From: Lolium rigidum
Taxonomy: Eukaryota > Streptophyta > Magnoliopsida > Poales > Poaceae
Direction of reading: 5' to 3'
DNA: 64,000 bases
NCBI RefSeq assembly: GCF_022539505.1
Contig: NC_061508.1
Location: 340,641,484 to 340,705,483, forward strand
The first letter of the stretch is position 1. Each line of letters starts with the position of its first letter. This document shows positions 20,855 to 31,397 of the stretch, in pieces. The position numbers and the translations under genes were made by a program. A model generated the notes under the pieces. That model saw nothing but the letters and a program-made list of their open reading frames with translations. It had not been told where the DNA came from and did no database searches.

Positions 20855-23800
20855 CTAAGATGAGTCGGCGGACCCATGCTTCGCCTTGGAATGATCTCTG
20901 AGAGCCATTGGGGAGCTGAAATGCCTGAAGAGAAGTGCATGTGTGAGGATGTATAACAGCATATACATGGTACTAACAACTTGAAAGAAAAGGAATGAGA
21001 CTTTGCCTGCTGCATAAACTGCAGGTATGAGACGTGGGCTGCTTTGACGCATGTTTGCTTCCAGCTGCCTTGACATAGTCACTTGTGTTACAAGCCTGTT
21101 CTCCTGAATAACGGATCGCGACAATCTAGTGAGATTTATGTGCCAGTTAAAGGAGAGTGCGAGTTCAGCAGGTTAGAAATCAAAAGAAGCCCTTCGCACC
21201 AGTTTTGTTGCTCGTAGTTTGTGTTTCTATCTTTGTCTTCTTCCCCTGAGGTGCCTTCGGCAGTGTTCCCATTGGCCTTTTCTTGACCTTTGTTTCATGT
21301 ATATTAACAACACAAAAAAGAAAGAGTTTCAGGATTTTATAAAATGAAGAAGCATCAAAATAACAGATCTCTCTGAACAATCTCACACCTTTCTAGGAGA
21401 ATCCACATCTTCAGAACTCTCACTATCATCGTCATCACTTTGATTCTGTGTAACAGTCTTGCCCTGCAAATGTACTCAGCAATCAGCATACCAAATCCTG
21501 AAATCCATGTTAGGTTTTGGCATAAAAATAATACAATTCCCTAGGCCACTATTTCAGCTGCTACAGCCAACAACTACCATGGGTGGATCTGTCATCCAAG
21601 TAACAATAGCTACAGAATGTGGTAGGTTGCATAAAAGTTAGTAACTGCGTACACATGGAAGCCCAGATTTTGTACATAAAAAGAAAGCTGTCAAAAAGCA
21701 TGCACAGTCCACGCTAACTAACTTTAGTAACACAAAACTGGCATATGTTAGATTATACACTGAACTTGTTTACCAACATTCTTTTTTTTACACCTTTACC
21801 ATAGGGGCTTCCCCTACGGTAAAAAAAAAAAAAAAACAAAGTACAAGCAATCCAGAGAAAACAAATAATCAAGAAAACAATAGTCCCATCATCTTAATCT
21901 TAACAAAGTTACAAACCTTATCATCTCCCTTTGGCTTTGCAGGACTAGTTGGTTCCTCAACTGTATCCTTTGGTCCAGAGGATGGGGCATCAGCAGGCCT
22001 TGGTGCAGTAAGCTGATTGGCACCATGTGCAGCTTCATTTGAAAGTAAATAGAAACAAGCAAGTTAAGGGTCAATGTGGCATGTTCTAGTAGTAGAGCAA
22101 ATGCAAAGAGGACAAAGAACATCTTTGCTACAAATGAAATCTGCCTGGTGTCCTCAGCAAATAAATCATTCTGAACTAGTAAACAAGTAAACAAAAATTG
22201 TTATGCCTAGCAAAAGAACATACCATCCGTGTTGGGGTCGAGTGGAATTAGTAACGAAATATCCTCGTGAGATTCATTACCTGAAACATCAAATATAAGT
22301 AAGTTATATAACATGTTGCCAACTGTACGATGAAAATAGTATAGATACCCGATACCAAAATGAAAACAACATTTACCTTCTTTGGTAGATGTGTTATATG
22401 TGATTACAGACAGGAAACGGTTAAAGAACACAAGCGCATATTCAAGCTACTTACAAAGATTGAAGAAATCTAGAAAGATAAATGGAAGGATATCTGTCCA
22501 TAATATTGAATTTGTAGCCAGTAAAGCAGATGTTCGTGGTCCTTGACGAATGCCAAAGTTTAAACTTCGTTTTGAGCACCAGATTGGTTTCAAAATGAGG
22601 ATCATTATCAGCTGAAAGTGTTCCAAGCATAATACATTTATCATCAGTCTCCACGAAAACTTCCACATTCTCTTCAGTCCTAATCTCCAATGCTATCTGT
22701 AGTAAACGAAAAAAGAAAACGCCTAAAGAGTTGACAAACTTGATCCACCCTCAAGCGAGCTAAAAGGTCAAATATAAACATGTAAAGCGCACCTGCGATA
22801 AATGACGATATGACTTTCCTGGGTCACACTCTTTTTTCTCTCCAGGCTTGACGACAACTCCTAAAAATGTAAACATTCATGCATAGTAGCCATTCGTTAT
22901 TTCACAAATATGGTAGATTTGGGGAAAGGAGTATCTGTTGCTTTCGAAAGCACTCAAAAATATATACACCACACATTATTATGGCAAATACAATGGATAT
23001 TTCTTCACACAGAATAAAACCAATAAACTGGCGGTGCAAACACAGAATTACCAGAGCCTGCTTATCTTCAAAAGATATAGAGGTCACAGCAGAAAATATA
23101 AAATGTAGATTACTACTGGTGAAAGGTCAGACCATAATATACATCCAATCAAAAAGTGTCTTTGGCACATGAGCACCAGTGCTCCTGATTTTTAAAAATC
23201 ATATTTTTTGGATTCTAACAAAGTTGAAATTAAATATTCACATACATATAAACATTCCGAAGGTACGGTAGAAATTTTGGAGAAAAATATGTTGTAGTTT
23301 GAGCTATACAAAAAAGACAAATTTCTGACAAATATTTACCTATATACGTAGCCACAATTTTTTTTTCTGTAGCTCAAAATACAATGCAATTTCTACCGAA
23401 ACATCGCACGAATATTCAGTACATGTGTATGTATTCATGAAATAAATGTGACGATTTTTTGAAACGTAGATGTACAGTTTTAAAATATTTTCAAAACTAG
23501 GAGCACTGGTGCTCATGTGCACCAAATTTGCTTCCCAATCCAATCCGCTATTCATGAGATTGTTGTTCACACAAACCAGACAGGAAAAGCACAACAGAAG
23601 CAGGAAACCACGATACTCGCTCCAGATCAAGACACGGTACCCGCATTACTCTCTCCATATCTATCAGGCACAGTCAGATCAAAATACGGTACCCATATTG
23701 TTCTCTTCATATCAGGACAGCGTACCCAGATTACTCTCTCTGGATCAAGCCATGGTATGCAACCACAAGCCAACTAAATAATGCAATACTAATAACGGTT

Positions 23801-26800
23801 CCTAGGCGCGAACAGAAACCTCAGGAGTGCAGGTTGACAAATACAGGAAATTGGGAAACACAAGTATCTGTTGCTTTCCAAAGCGGCCAGAGAAATATAG
23901 ACAACACATGTTATTATGGCAAATAGAACGGGGACATTTCATCACACAAACAATCCATTGGCAGTGCAAACAGGCAATTACTACAGCATACTTATCTCCG
24001 AACGAAATACAAAACGCAACAAAACATATACTGTATCAAAGTTTATAACACATTACAATGTAGGTTACGAAATCCCCCCCCCCCCCCCATACAGACAAGG
24101 TCAAATGCACGATCAAATTATGGATTCAGAAAGTGGATACCCACCCCAGAAGATCTTTGCCTTCTTCTTGGAAGCAGATGTCTTCAAAGGAGTTTCGGCC
24201 ACCATGTTATTGCAATCCTCAAGCTGTGTAATGCACATTAAACATAGAAGAGAAATGTGAACGAACCCGACAATTGCAACAGCCAAAGACTAAATAGAAC
24301 AAAAATACAGTTACCTTTTGCTTTGCGACCCAGAAGAGCCCACGGGACTTGCCAGAGAAAAACTGGCAACTAGCCCGATTAGTGAAGATAAGTGGAGCAG
24401 TCAGTGGTGACATAGTTATCGGATTCACCTCTGGCTGCTTGGAATTGGCACCAGGCTTCTGCTTGGAAGTGCCACCGGGCACTTTTGCAAGCCTTTCCTT
24501 GTAGGACTGGTATTCAGGGTCCACTGCATTAACGGCAAAGTATAAGACCGAAAATACTCAAACCTTTCACTACTAGCTTTACATGTACGCAAGAACTTGT
24601 GTCTTTATGTGGCACCTAAATTAGTCAAAAACTACTACTGACCCAAGGTAATACACATGCTGCAAAAGCAAAATATAGTAAGACGAAGAAATGTCAAACT
24701 GTCTAAATCCGGAAACTTCAGTAACATGTCACATGTTAAAGCAAGAAAAATGTGAATTCCACAAAATCGTTATAATGTTAACTTTAAGTTTAAATAGCTA
24801 ATCAAAAGAACATACATGATAGTTTTGGAGTTGCCTTTAGATTAAGCTCATCAGGCTCTTTATACTCATTCAACTCTGCAAAATAAGAACAGAATATATA
24901 TCACCAACAAGGAAAAATACTATGCATGAGAAGTGAGAGAAAAAACGTTCATACCTTTTAGTTTAAAGTCAAACGGTTGGCTGGGCACCGTGTAGCCAGA
25001 GAAGAACACACTCGTCATATGTGAATTGTGTGATAAGCTAACCACATCATCAAACACGGAGTTTAACTGGGTACGATTGCAACCTACAAGCTCACCCAGT
25101 AATGTTCTCTCCTTACAGCGAAAATGAAAATTTATACTCTTGTTTGTGTTTTCCTTCGAGTAAACCTGCAGACCACACCAAAAATATTAAAAGCATTAAT
25201 AATATCGATTCAAGAAAAAGTTAACAAAATGAGATATATATCACACCTCCAAAAGGTGATACTCCTTTCCCTCGTCAAGAGGATTGATGTTAATCTCTTG
25301 AGATGGGGGCACCTCATCAACTACAAGCATAAAAGATTGTAAGATATGCCGCTCCCAAAATGATTAGTTTCCTTTTTATTGAAACATCTGAAAGAAATCC
25401 TTACTAAGGCCCTATTTATATCTTTTCAACTTTAATCAAATAAGTCAAGAAATAAAGGTACCCCTCAACCAAACCCTATTGCCTAATCTACCCAAAGCTA
25501 TGGTGCCACACCGACCGATGGAACCGTGTCAAGGGCGTCTGGTGAAAAGTACACACAAGATGTTGCATGTGTAAATATTAGCTTGGTACGTACCTCATCC
25601 TAGGAAGTTAACACCTATACAATTACTTCTGCATGTCTAGCATATGTCCCAAGTCCTCACACAAAACTAAGAGTGTAATTAGCCTTGGTGAAGCACCCTC
25701 ACATTCCATGTGAAGACCCTGCTTGACCTAGGTGAAGCGCCCTCACACTTCCGGTAATGAACCTGCTTGGCCCAAGTGAAACGCCCTCATGCTCCAGGTC
25801 AAGACCCCGCTCAACCAGGGTGAAGCTCGCTCCAAGTGAATCTCCCATAAGCAGAAGGGCATCACCCCACTACTAAGTCCCAAGGGCGGGCCTGAGACTG
25901 AACCCAAAATCATCTACTAGCCCTCACGTCTTGACCGCATTCCAAGCCAAGGTACATTCTTGGGACCAAGGAGCAAATGAAGACTAGATAGTTGTAAAAT
26001 AGCCAGAGTTGCCTCTCACAAGCATAGGGCCAAGTGAAAGTGTTGAAGGGCTGCATTGTTATATCAACTAAGTATTGTCATGCCCTAGAATATTCTTGTG
26101 AGTTTACTGAAATACCCATATGCCATGTGAAAAAGGACAACTGACATATATGTAATCTGCCTAGGGGCATGAAATGTAAATAGTCTGAACTTTCTCCAGT
26201 AAATTGAGAGGCATCAACCCTTTCTAAGTGGATGAGGGCATTTGATCAAAAGAAGTATAACCATTAGAAAAGCAAGGTCAGCGTACACACAACTGATAGA
26301 ACGCATACCGTCTATCCTCCAACAGTTGGCCCCAACAAATGTCACCTATACACCAACAAGTTTGGGTGCGAATCTGCATCGTGCGTTTTTCTGCATTAAG
26401 ATCTTAGCGTCTAATTCGCCGTAACCGTTGAAGCATTATCCAGAAAGAACTACGAGCATGCCAAGGCAGCCATATTGTGCATCCATAATGTACAAAATAA
26501 AGAAACAATAAGGCAACACCAGGAAACACCCAAGGAGGGCGTCGGAAGAGCAGCGAGAAGTCTAGCTCCTCTAATTGTAGATTGCTAAATACCGCACATA
26601 AATCAGCCAGTCCATGACATGGCGGACTGTGAACTTGTGAGGTTTCAGGATACTTTCTCAAGATACCAGCAAGTGTGGATGGACGAGTGGTTTGTGGGCC
26701 ACGTGCGAACAAGGAAACTCCAATAACACATCCAATTCCTTGCTGCCCTAGGAGACAATGCACCAGGAATAGTTTGACTAGAAAAACAGGAGAAAATCAA

Positions 26801-28055
26801 CCGGTGACAACATCGAAAGATGAGCATGGTCACGAGTAGCCTGCCTGGCTGTGCCCAATCAGGCCCTTCAACCACCATGGCCCAGGTTGCAACTACCAAG
26901 GAGCGTGCAACAGGCTCAAGGACTAGAGCAGCCAATGTGAACGAAGCAGGAGCTGTGGTTGTGCCCTAGCAGAAGTTCATTATTCGGTTTCGGCCACTCT
27001 AAGAGATCATGGCTATAAAAAAAACTACAATGGCTTGCAAAACAACAAAGAAGACTTAAATCAGAATGAGTAATAAGTAACATACCCCATAACTCTTTTG
27101 CTTCAAATGTGACAGGCTCCGGATTGGTGAAGCAAAACCCATTGAAGAACACGTCCCTCCTTACGGAGTCATGTGTGAGCACACAGTGTTCACCCAAAGT
27201 GAGCTCGAGTGGGATACATGGCTGTTTTGCAGATAAGGTACCGACCAGCACAGTACCCTCACAAGCACGCTTGACATATATGTGCGTGTCTTTAATGGTC
27301 TTCGCGTGCTTAGGACTCACTCCAGCCTACAATATAGTTCCAATCTGAAAGATGATTTGACTTTTTAATGAACTAGGTATGGCATGTAAATGGAAACGGT
27401 TGGGATATAAACCTCATAGATATAGAGTGGGAGCTTCTCTTGCGGCATCTGATTGAGGGGGAGTTTCTCCTTTGGCACCTCACTCTTCTTGTCATTTTCT
27501 TTCTCTGACTTCTCTCCATAAGTAAAACTTTCTCCCGGGCTCAGTTTTATGCCTGTAAGATAAAAAGAACATATGGATCAGGTTTTTGTTTTCAGATGTT
27601 TAAATATGGCACAAGTCATTTTCCCAAGCTTCGGAGAAAGTTTTATCTATCGAAATAAGTCCGAGGAAGGAAATAACGAGAAGAAAAATATCACATAATC
27701 AATTGGATGCAAAGATTGCAAGATCTTTTTATTCTCGAGGTATGTGATAAATGCGTAATCAGTGTTTTTTTCATTTTTAGTATCAGCTCCATTTTTAGCA
27801 TACTGGATTTACATGGCTGCCTTTGCAAGAAAACCACTATATCAAGAAGCATTCACACCCACAACATTATTGGACTATGAAATGCATTTAATTACCTCTC
27901 TTACACTTCAATGTTGCGCCACTCAGACCAAGCAACATGGTCGAGAGGGACTTCACATAGGGCTGTTGATACTGGCGTCTGACCATGGGAAAATGGTGTT
28001 TGTCTAAAATTGGGGACGATGCCATGACAGAAGTGGCAACCTCTTCATTGGACAT
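20855..28055 (-). CDS. HD2-type nucleoplasmin-like protein with three NPL units and a C2H2 zinc finger
   Basis: Plant HD2 (HDT) proteins are nucleolar chromatin factors. Seventeen coding exons join in frame (656 aa): 28055-27896, 27552-27413, 27326-27086, 25320-25247, 25165-24955, 24875-24816, 24523-24315, 24223-24145, 22860-22793, 22696-22494, 22399-22377, 22280-22224, 22032-21917, 21463-21389, 21287-21200, 21103-21007, 20924-20855. NPL-like units lie at about residues 54-168 (VLVGTLSAKQP, DVFFNGF), 181-265 (LLGELVG, SLSHNSHMTSVFFSGY) and 390-477 (FWGVVVKPG, YRHLSQ, LGTLSAD, CFTGYKF). An acidic tract follows (SDDDDSESSEDVD, 556-568), then a Lys-rich segment and a C2H2 finger C629, C632, H645, H650. 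Family members I know are about 250-310 aa with one NPL and start with M-x-FWG; here FWG is internal. Units 1 and 2 may not fold alike. The first exon is the least certain; joins are by eye. Confidence 0.75.
20925..21006 (-). other. Predicted GC-AG intron splitting the zinc finger
   Basis: The donor reads AG|GCAAAG and the acceptor CTTCTCTTCAG. Joining gives CSLCS-R-HFSSPMALRDH, a perfect C-x2-C-x12-H-x4-H finger. No GT donor would keep this frame. Confidence 0.7.
22400..22493 (-). other. Predicted U12-type AT-AC intron
   Basis: The 94-nt intron begins ATATCCTT, the exact U12 donor consensus, has TTCTTTAAC at 22428-22420 (U12 branch consensus TTCCTTAAC) and ends AC. Splicing joins ATG GAC AG to A TAT AAC and opens the 23-nt exon 22399-22377, whose end is in phase with the next exon. 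Branch-to-acceptor distance, about 21 nt, is at the long end. Confidence 0.65.
22494..22860 (-). other. NPL cassette 3 (two exons)
   Basis: Exons 22860-22793 (GVVVKPGEKKECDPGK, ending YRHLSQ) and 22696-22494 (VEVFVETDDKCIMLGTLSAD, KLWHSSRTTNICFTGYKF). This is the unit closest to canonical HD2, and the preceding exon supplies FW of the FWG start motif. The region where HD2 has F-D-L-V-F reads T-N-L-V-L, so the conserved Asp appears replaced by Asn. Confidence 0.8.
22905..23100. repeat. Intron direct repeat, copy 1
   Basis: Shares AAGTATCTGTTGCTTTCC-like and ATTATTATGGCAAATA-like strings in the same order and orientation with 23845-24045. Both copies lie in the 1.3-kb intron 22861-24144, one on each side of the MITE. 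Confidence 0.7.
23161..23526. mobile_element. MITE in an intron of the HD2-like gene
   Basis: Terminal inverted repeats of about 26 bp, with CACATGAGCACCAGTGCTCC near the left end and its complement near the right end, enclose an AT-rich 366-bp body. The TIR wording resembles Mutator-type MITEs of wheat, but no clear 9-bp duplication was found, so the superfamily is open. Confidence 0.75.
23845..24045. repeat. Intron direct repeat, copy 2
   Basis: Diverged copy of 22905-23100; see that entry. Confidence 0.7.
24955..25320 (-). other. NPL cassette 2 (two exons)
   Basis: Exons 25320-25247 (DEVPPSQEININPLDEGK, ending YHLLE) and 25165-24955 (INFHFRCKERTLLGELVG, VSLSHNSHMTSVFFSGYTV). Same phases as cassette 1: phase 1 outside, phase 0 inside. 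Confidence 0.75.
25687..25834. repeat. 44-bp tandem repeat in an intron
   Basis: Units begin at 25687, 25731, 25775 and 25819 (partial) with GGTGAAGC/AGTGAAAC followed by CCCTC. It lies in the 1765-bp intron between NPL cassettes 1 and 2 of the HD2-like gene. Confidence 0.8.
27086..27552 (-). other. NPL cassette 1 (two exons)
   Basis: Exons 27552-27413 and 27326-27086. The first holds GIKLSPGESFTYGEKSEK and ends LYIYE; the second holds THIYVKRACEGTVLVGTL and VFFNGFCF. Flanking introns are phase 1, the internal one phase 0. It is the most diverged unit: no His at the place where HD2 has HLSQ. Confidence 0.7.
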
Positions 28056-28074
28056 GCTTCCACCCTAGATGCAA

Positions 28075-28305
28075 CTGAAATCAAACAAGCAAAGCGAATA
28101 GTATTGACATGGAAATTAGTTTGCAGCATATAACAGAAACACAAATTGCTACTTGTGAAGAAAACAAGGACCTTTTGGAGGAAATAAGTTGGGTACGAGG
28201 CAGGCGGGGGAGGGAGCTTGCTGGACGTTCACGGCGGCCAAGTGCTGGAGGCGCTGGAGCCTGGAGTCTGCCAAAACCTAGATGACTTGCTGGAGGCACC
28301 GTAGC
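28075..28305 (-). other. Probable 5' UTR exon and intron of the HD2-like gene
   Basis: Upstream of the ATG at 28055 an acceptor GATTTCAG ends a 97-nt intron 28171-28075, whose donor is CCAAAAG|GTCC. The GC-rich exon from 28172 upward runs directly into the hAT insertion at 28306, so the transcription start may now be displaced to beyond 29987. Confidence 0.4.
28298..28305. repeat. hAT target-site duplication, left
   Basis: ACCGTAGC, identical to 29988-29995. Confidence 0.9.
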
Positions 28306-29987
28306 CACTGGCGGGCCTACATGTATTCATGGGTATTCAGCTGAATACCCATTTATTTTCACACAAAAAATCATAGTGTATTTAGTCCAACAAATCTAGC
28401 TACCATCTTGACCCAACAGCAGTCCAAGAGATAAGCAGCATCGATCCTAGGGAGGCCGCGCCAGTACACGCTCGCGTCCATGCATTGCTCCAGAAAACCA
28501 CGACTGGAGTAGGCGGGGCGTCAGGTAGTGACGGTTCAGTTGCAACTTGCGAGGCGAGCGCAGGTACGCCGTCGTAGCCTCGTAGGGGCCAGGGCGAGCG
28601 GCGGGAGGACTGGCACGTACCCAATCCGGCGACTAGCGATGGCGTGCGGCTGCAGACGCCCGTGACATCGAGTCATGGAGTCTCCAAATCATGTCAGGCT
28701 CTCACGGTAGGGTTCTAAAAATCCAACTCATTACTGATTCCTTTCCCATTTTCGAACTAGCCAATCCAATCAGTAATGTCTCTTCCAGGTTACAATTCTT
28801 TTTGCGAATTCTTCCAGGTTACAATTAGAGTACCTATATTTGGAATCAGTGGCGGACGCAGAAAAAAGTTGGAGGGTGGACACACGTTATTTTTTTTTGC
28901 GCCTCCCCTAAATGTGATAAATTTTGCTAAATGAGTAACATACATAGCCAATAGATTTCTAAAGTTGGTAGTTTTCAGACACCACCACCTCTAATGTGGT
29001 AGTTTCTCGTCATTTACTCCCTCCCATGATATCTTCATGCCTCTTCATAATTAATTCTACAATGACAATAGAAACAATAATAAAATTTATATAAGATATT
29101 GATTGCCATTTTCAATCATATATCATATACTCTAATTCTACAATGTACACAGCTGCTACACATAAATATCAAATGATTCTAATACTAGGCAAAAAAAATT
29201 TGCTAAATGCAAACAGAGAACTAGAGAAGCTATAGCAGAGAAGAGAGCCACAGAGAGCCAGACACGGACTCTCTGTCCAACTCCAACCTGCAAGAGGGCC
29301 GAGGGCGGAGGCGGCGTCCAACGGAGCAGCTCGGCTAGTAGAGAGGAGGAGATCGGCGAGGGCCCGCCCGGGAGGTGGTCAGCGATGACGGCGAGGGTCC
29401 GGGCCGTCCGGCGAAGGCGAGGAGAAAGGGCGGGGAGCGACCTGACCGCGCGAGCCGGCGAGGAGAAGGGGCGGGGTTCGACCGCCGTGGCCCGTCGGCC
29501 GTTCGCCGGCAGGGAGATGGACCGCCGGCCGCACCGTCTGGTCTGGAGACTGGAGCGGTCGAGCGGAGGAGGCCAGGAGGGGATCGACCACGAGTTTGTC
29601 CTGGACCTGGATGCCTTTCTCCGTCTCAGTTGGGTTAGAAATTTAGGGTAGTAAAAAAATCTCACAAAATTTAGGGCCACCCTGTAGGTCCGCCCAAATT
29701 GGAATGTATAGCAAATCAGTAATTTCTCTTTTCCAATTGTTGCAGCAGTGTTGAATTTGTATTTAGAAATTAAGAATAATTGACAGAAAGTTGAAATTGG
29801 CCTCTGGTGATTTGAAGTTATTGTGGAATGGAAACAGAAGACCGATTCCACCTCAACACCAGAACGATCAAGTGTTGATGTTGAATTTGGACTTCCAAAA
29901 CAAAACATTTTTTTAACCTTCGTGTTTTGCATTGGATTTTTTTTTTAAATTTGAATACCCATTGCCAATATGCTGTGCCCGCCCATG
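28306..29987. mobile_element. hAT-type DNA transposon, non-autonomous, in the HD2-like gene's 5' region
   Basis: Ends read CACTGGCGGGCC (left) and CATGGGCGGGCA (right, complement), followed inward by matching ATGGGTATTCA. A perfect 8-bp duplication ACCGTAGC flanks it, the size expected for hAT. No transposase is seen; internal GC-rich blocks may be captured host sequence. Confidence 0.85.
28847..29697. mobile_element. Second hAT-like element nested in the first
   Basis: Left end CAGTGGCGGACG, right end (complement) with GGGCGGACC; flanks TTTGGAAT and ATTGGAAT match at 7 of 8 positions. The GC-rich interior, about 29280-29640, is unlike the AT-rich ends and may be captured sequence. The exact right border is uncertain by a base or two. 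Confidence 0.65.
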
Positions 29988-29995
29988 ACCGTAGC
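29988..29995. repeat. hAT target-site duplication, right
   Basis: ACCGTAGC, identical to 28298-28305. Confidence 0.9.
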
Positions 29996-30096
29996 GCGAC
30001 TGCGCGGCCAAGTATGAAAGGAGAAGGTCAGCGAGTGTTTCAGAGGGGGCAAGGGCAAGTGCAGGGGCAGGGGCAGGGGCACCGGACCTCGGTGTC

Positions 30097-30200
30097 GGAG
30101 GCGCTGGAGCCTGGAGCCTGAAGCCTGAAGCCTGCCAAGGCCTAGAGGAGTCACCGGAGCGCGACGGCGCGGCCAACTCTGAAAGGAGAAGGGTCAGTGT
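30097..30200. repeat. Duplicated copy of the HD2-like gene's upstream segment
   Basis: Contains GGAGGCGCTGGAGCCTGGAG and a following CCTAGA...GCGCGACGGCGCGGCCAA region that matches 28246-28305 continued at 29996-30037, that is, the pre-insertion sequence around the hAT. It also has a local GCCTGAA/GCCTGGA run. Confidence 0.65.
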
Positions 30201-30395
30201 TGAACTTACAAGTAGAGTGTAAGAGTGGGCTAAGGGCAGGGGCCAGTGGTAGACCGGACCTCGATGTGGGAGGCGGCCGCCGTGTCGCCAGTGGTGCCCT
30301 CCGCTGGAGCTCGCCAATCCCCTTCTCGCCTCCGCTACCGAGCAAATGGGACGCCCCTCTCTCTCCTCTTCACAGATACAAGTGTACTAGTATAT

Positions 30396-31176
30396 GGGGC
30401 TTGCTCCAGTACAACCCCCTCCCCTCCTCCTAAACTTGTAGAGCCCATCCAAGCCCATATCCAAAACCATGTATATCAATGTATAGGTATACAGATCCAC
30501 GTATAGGCGGGATGTAGTCTTCAATCTCTGATCCGCACACAGCCCTGAGCCGCCTAACCTCGCAGCTGTCGACCTTCGTGCTTCTTCACTGCGGGCAGGT
30601 CAGCGTCTACTTGGCCGCATCGTCATCTCCAATCGCCGTCGGTCGGACAAGCAGCCAGACATGTCCGGCAACAAGTCCGGCAGCAAGTCCGGCAAATCTT
30701 TTTTTTTTTTGCTCATACTTATCCGACAACAAGTCTGGCAACTCCCACTAGCCCACATTAAAATTTCGTCGCCCAGAACTATCGCCGGACATGTATCCGG
30801 ACTGTCCGTCGCGTCAACGCGCCGCCGCCCTGCCGCACCTTCAACCATTGCCGGCACACAGCTACACGGCCATTCTGAGGTATGTGCCGGCCGGATCAAC
30901 CTCGGAGTGCATAGTGCCTGGCCAGCTTCGCCACCGCCACCAGTCCGCCATCCGCGACCGTCGCCAGCGATAAACCGGTGTACGTATGTACTAGTATACA
31001 TGCATATGGTAGAAATGCGTATAATTTAGTTGGGCTATACGGGTTTTGTTGGAGTATTAATTATGAAGAGGTATTAATTATGAAGGGGTATTGGGCAATC
31101 TCAGCCGTTCTTGTATTTGAGTTTGCCTAAGTTTGGGTTGAGTTTGAGGGGAGGGGGTTGTACGGGAGCAAACGCC
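30396..31176. mobile_element. Mutator-like element with GC-rich cargo (possible Pack-MULE)
   Basis: TIRs of about 29 bp start GGGGCTTGCTCCAGTACAAC on the left and GGCGTTTGCTCCCGTACAAC on the right (complement), both continuing with CCCCTCCCCTC. A perfect 9-bp duplication CTAGTATAT lies at 30387-30395 and 31177-31185, as expected for Mutator. There is no transposase; the interior 30540-30990 is GC-rich and gene-like in composition. Confidence 0.85.
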
Positions 31177-31397
31177 CTAGTATATACGGTCTTTGTTCTG
31201 CTCCCCTACGATTCAAATTAAATGACTCCACTTTACCTATATATGGATATATTTAGACTTATTTGTTAACTATATAGTACATCTATATTTAGACAAATTT
31301 ATGTCAGCTAATATGAATTGGAGTGAGTATGTTGAAGTTAATAAAATTTGATGAAATTCATTGCAACATGTAGCACATTTATAACACTAAATTAGTA

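Noticed and set aside
22451..22696. The exon ending at TAA 22451 read as the gene's end or as a pseudogene
   Set aside because: An exact U12-type donor before the stop and in-phase downstream exons with acidic tract and zinc finger make a continuing gene the better model; still open to transcript proof.
24074..24088. Poly-C run of 15 in an intron of the HD2-like gene
   Set aside because: A homopolymer without partner features; length may be unreliable.
29156..29932. 258-codon minus-strand frame
   Set aside because: It crosses the border of a nested hAT-like element and has no recognisable domain.
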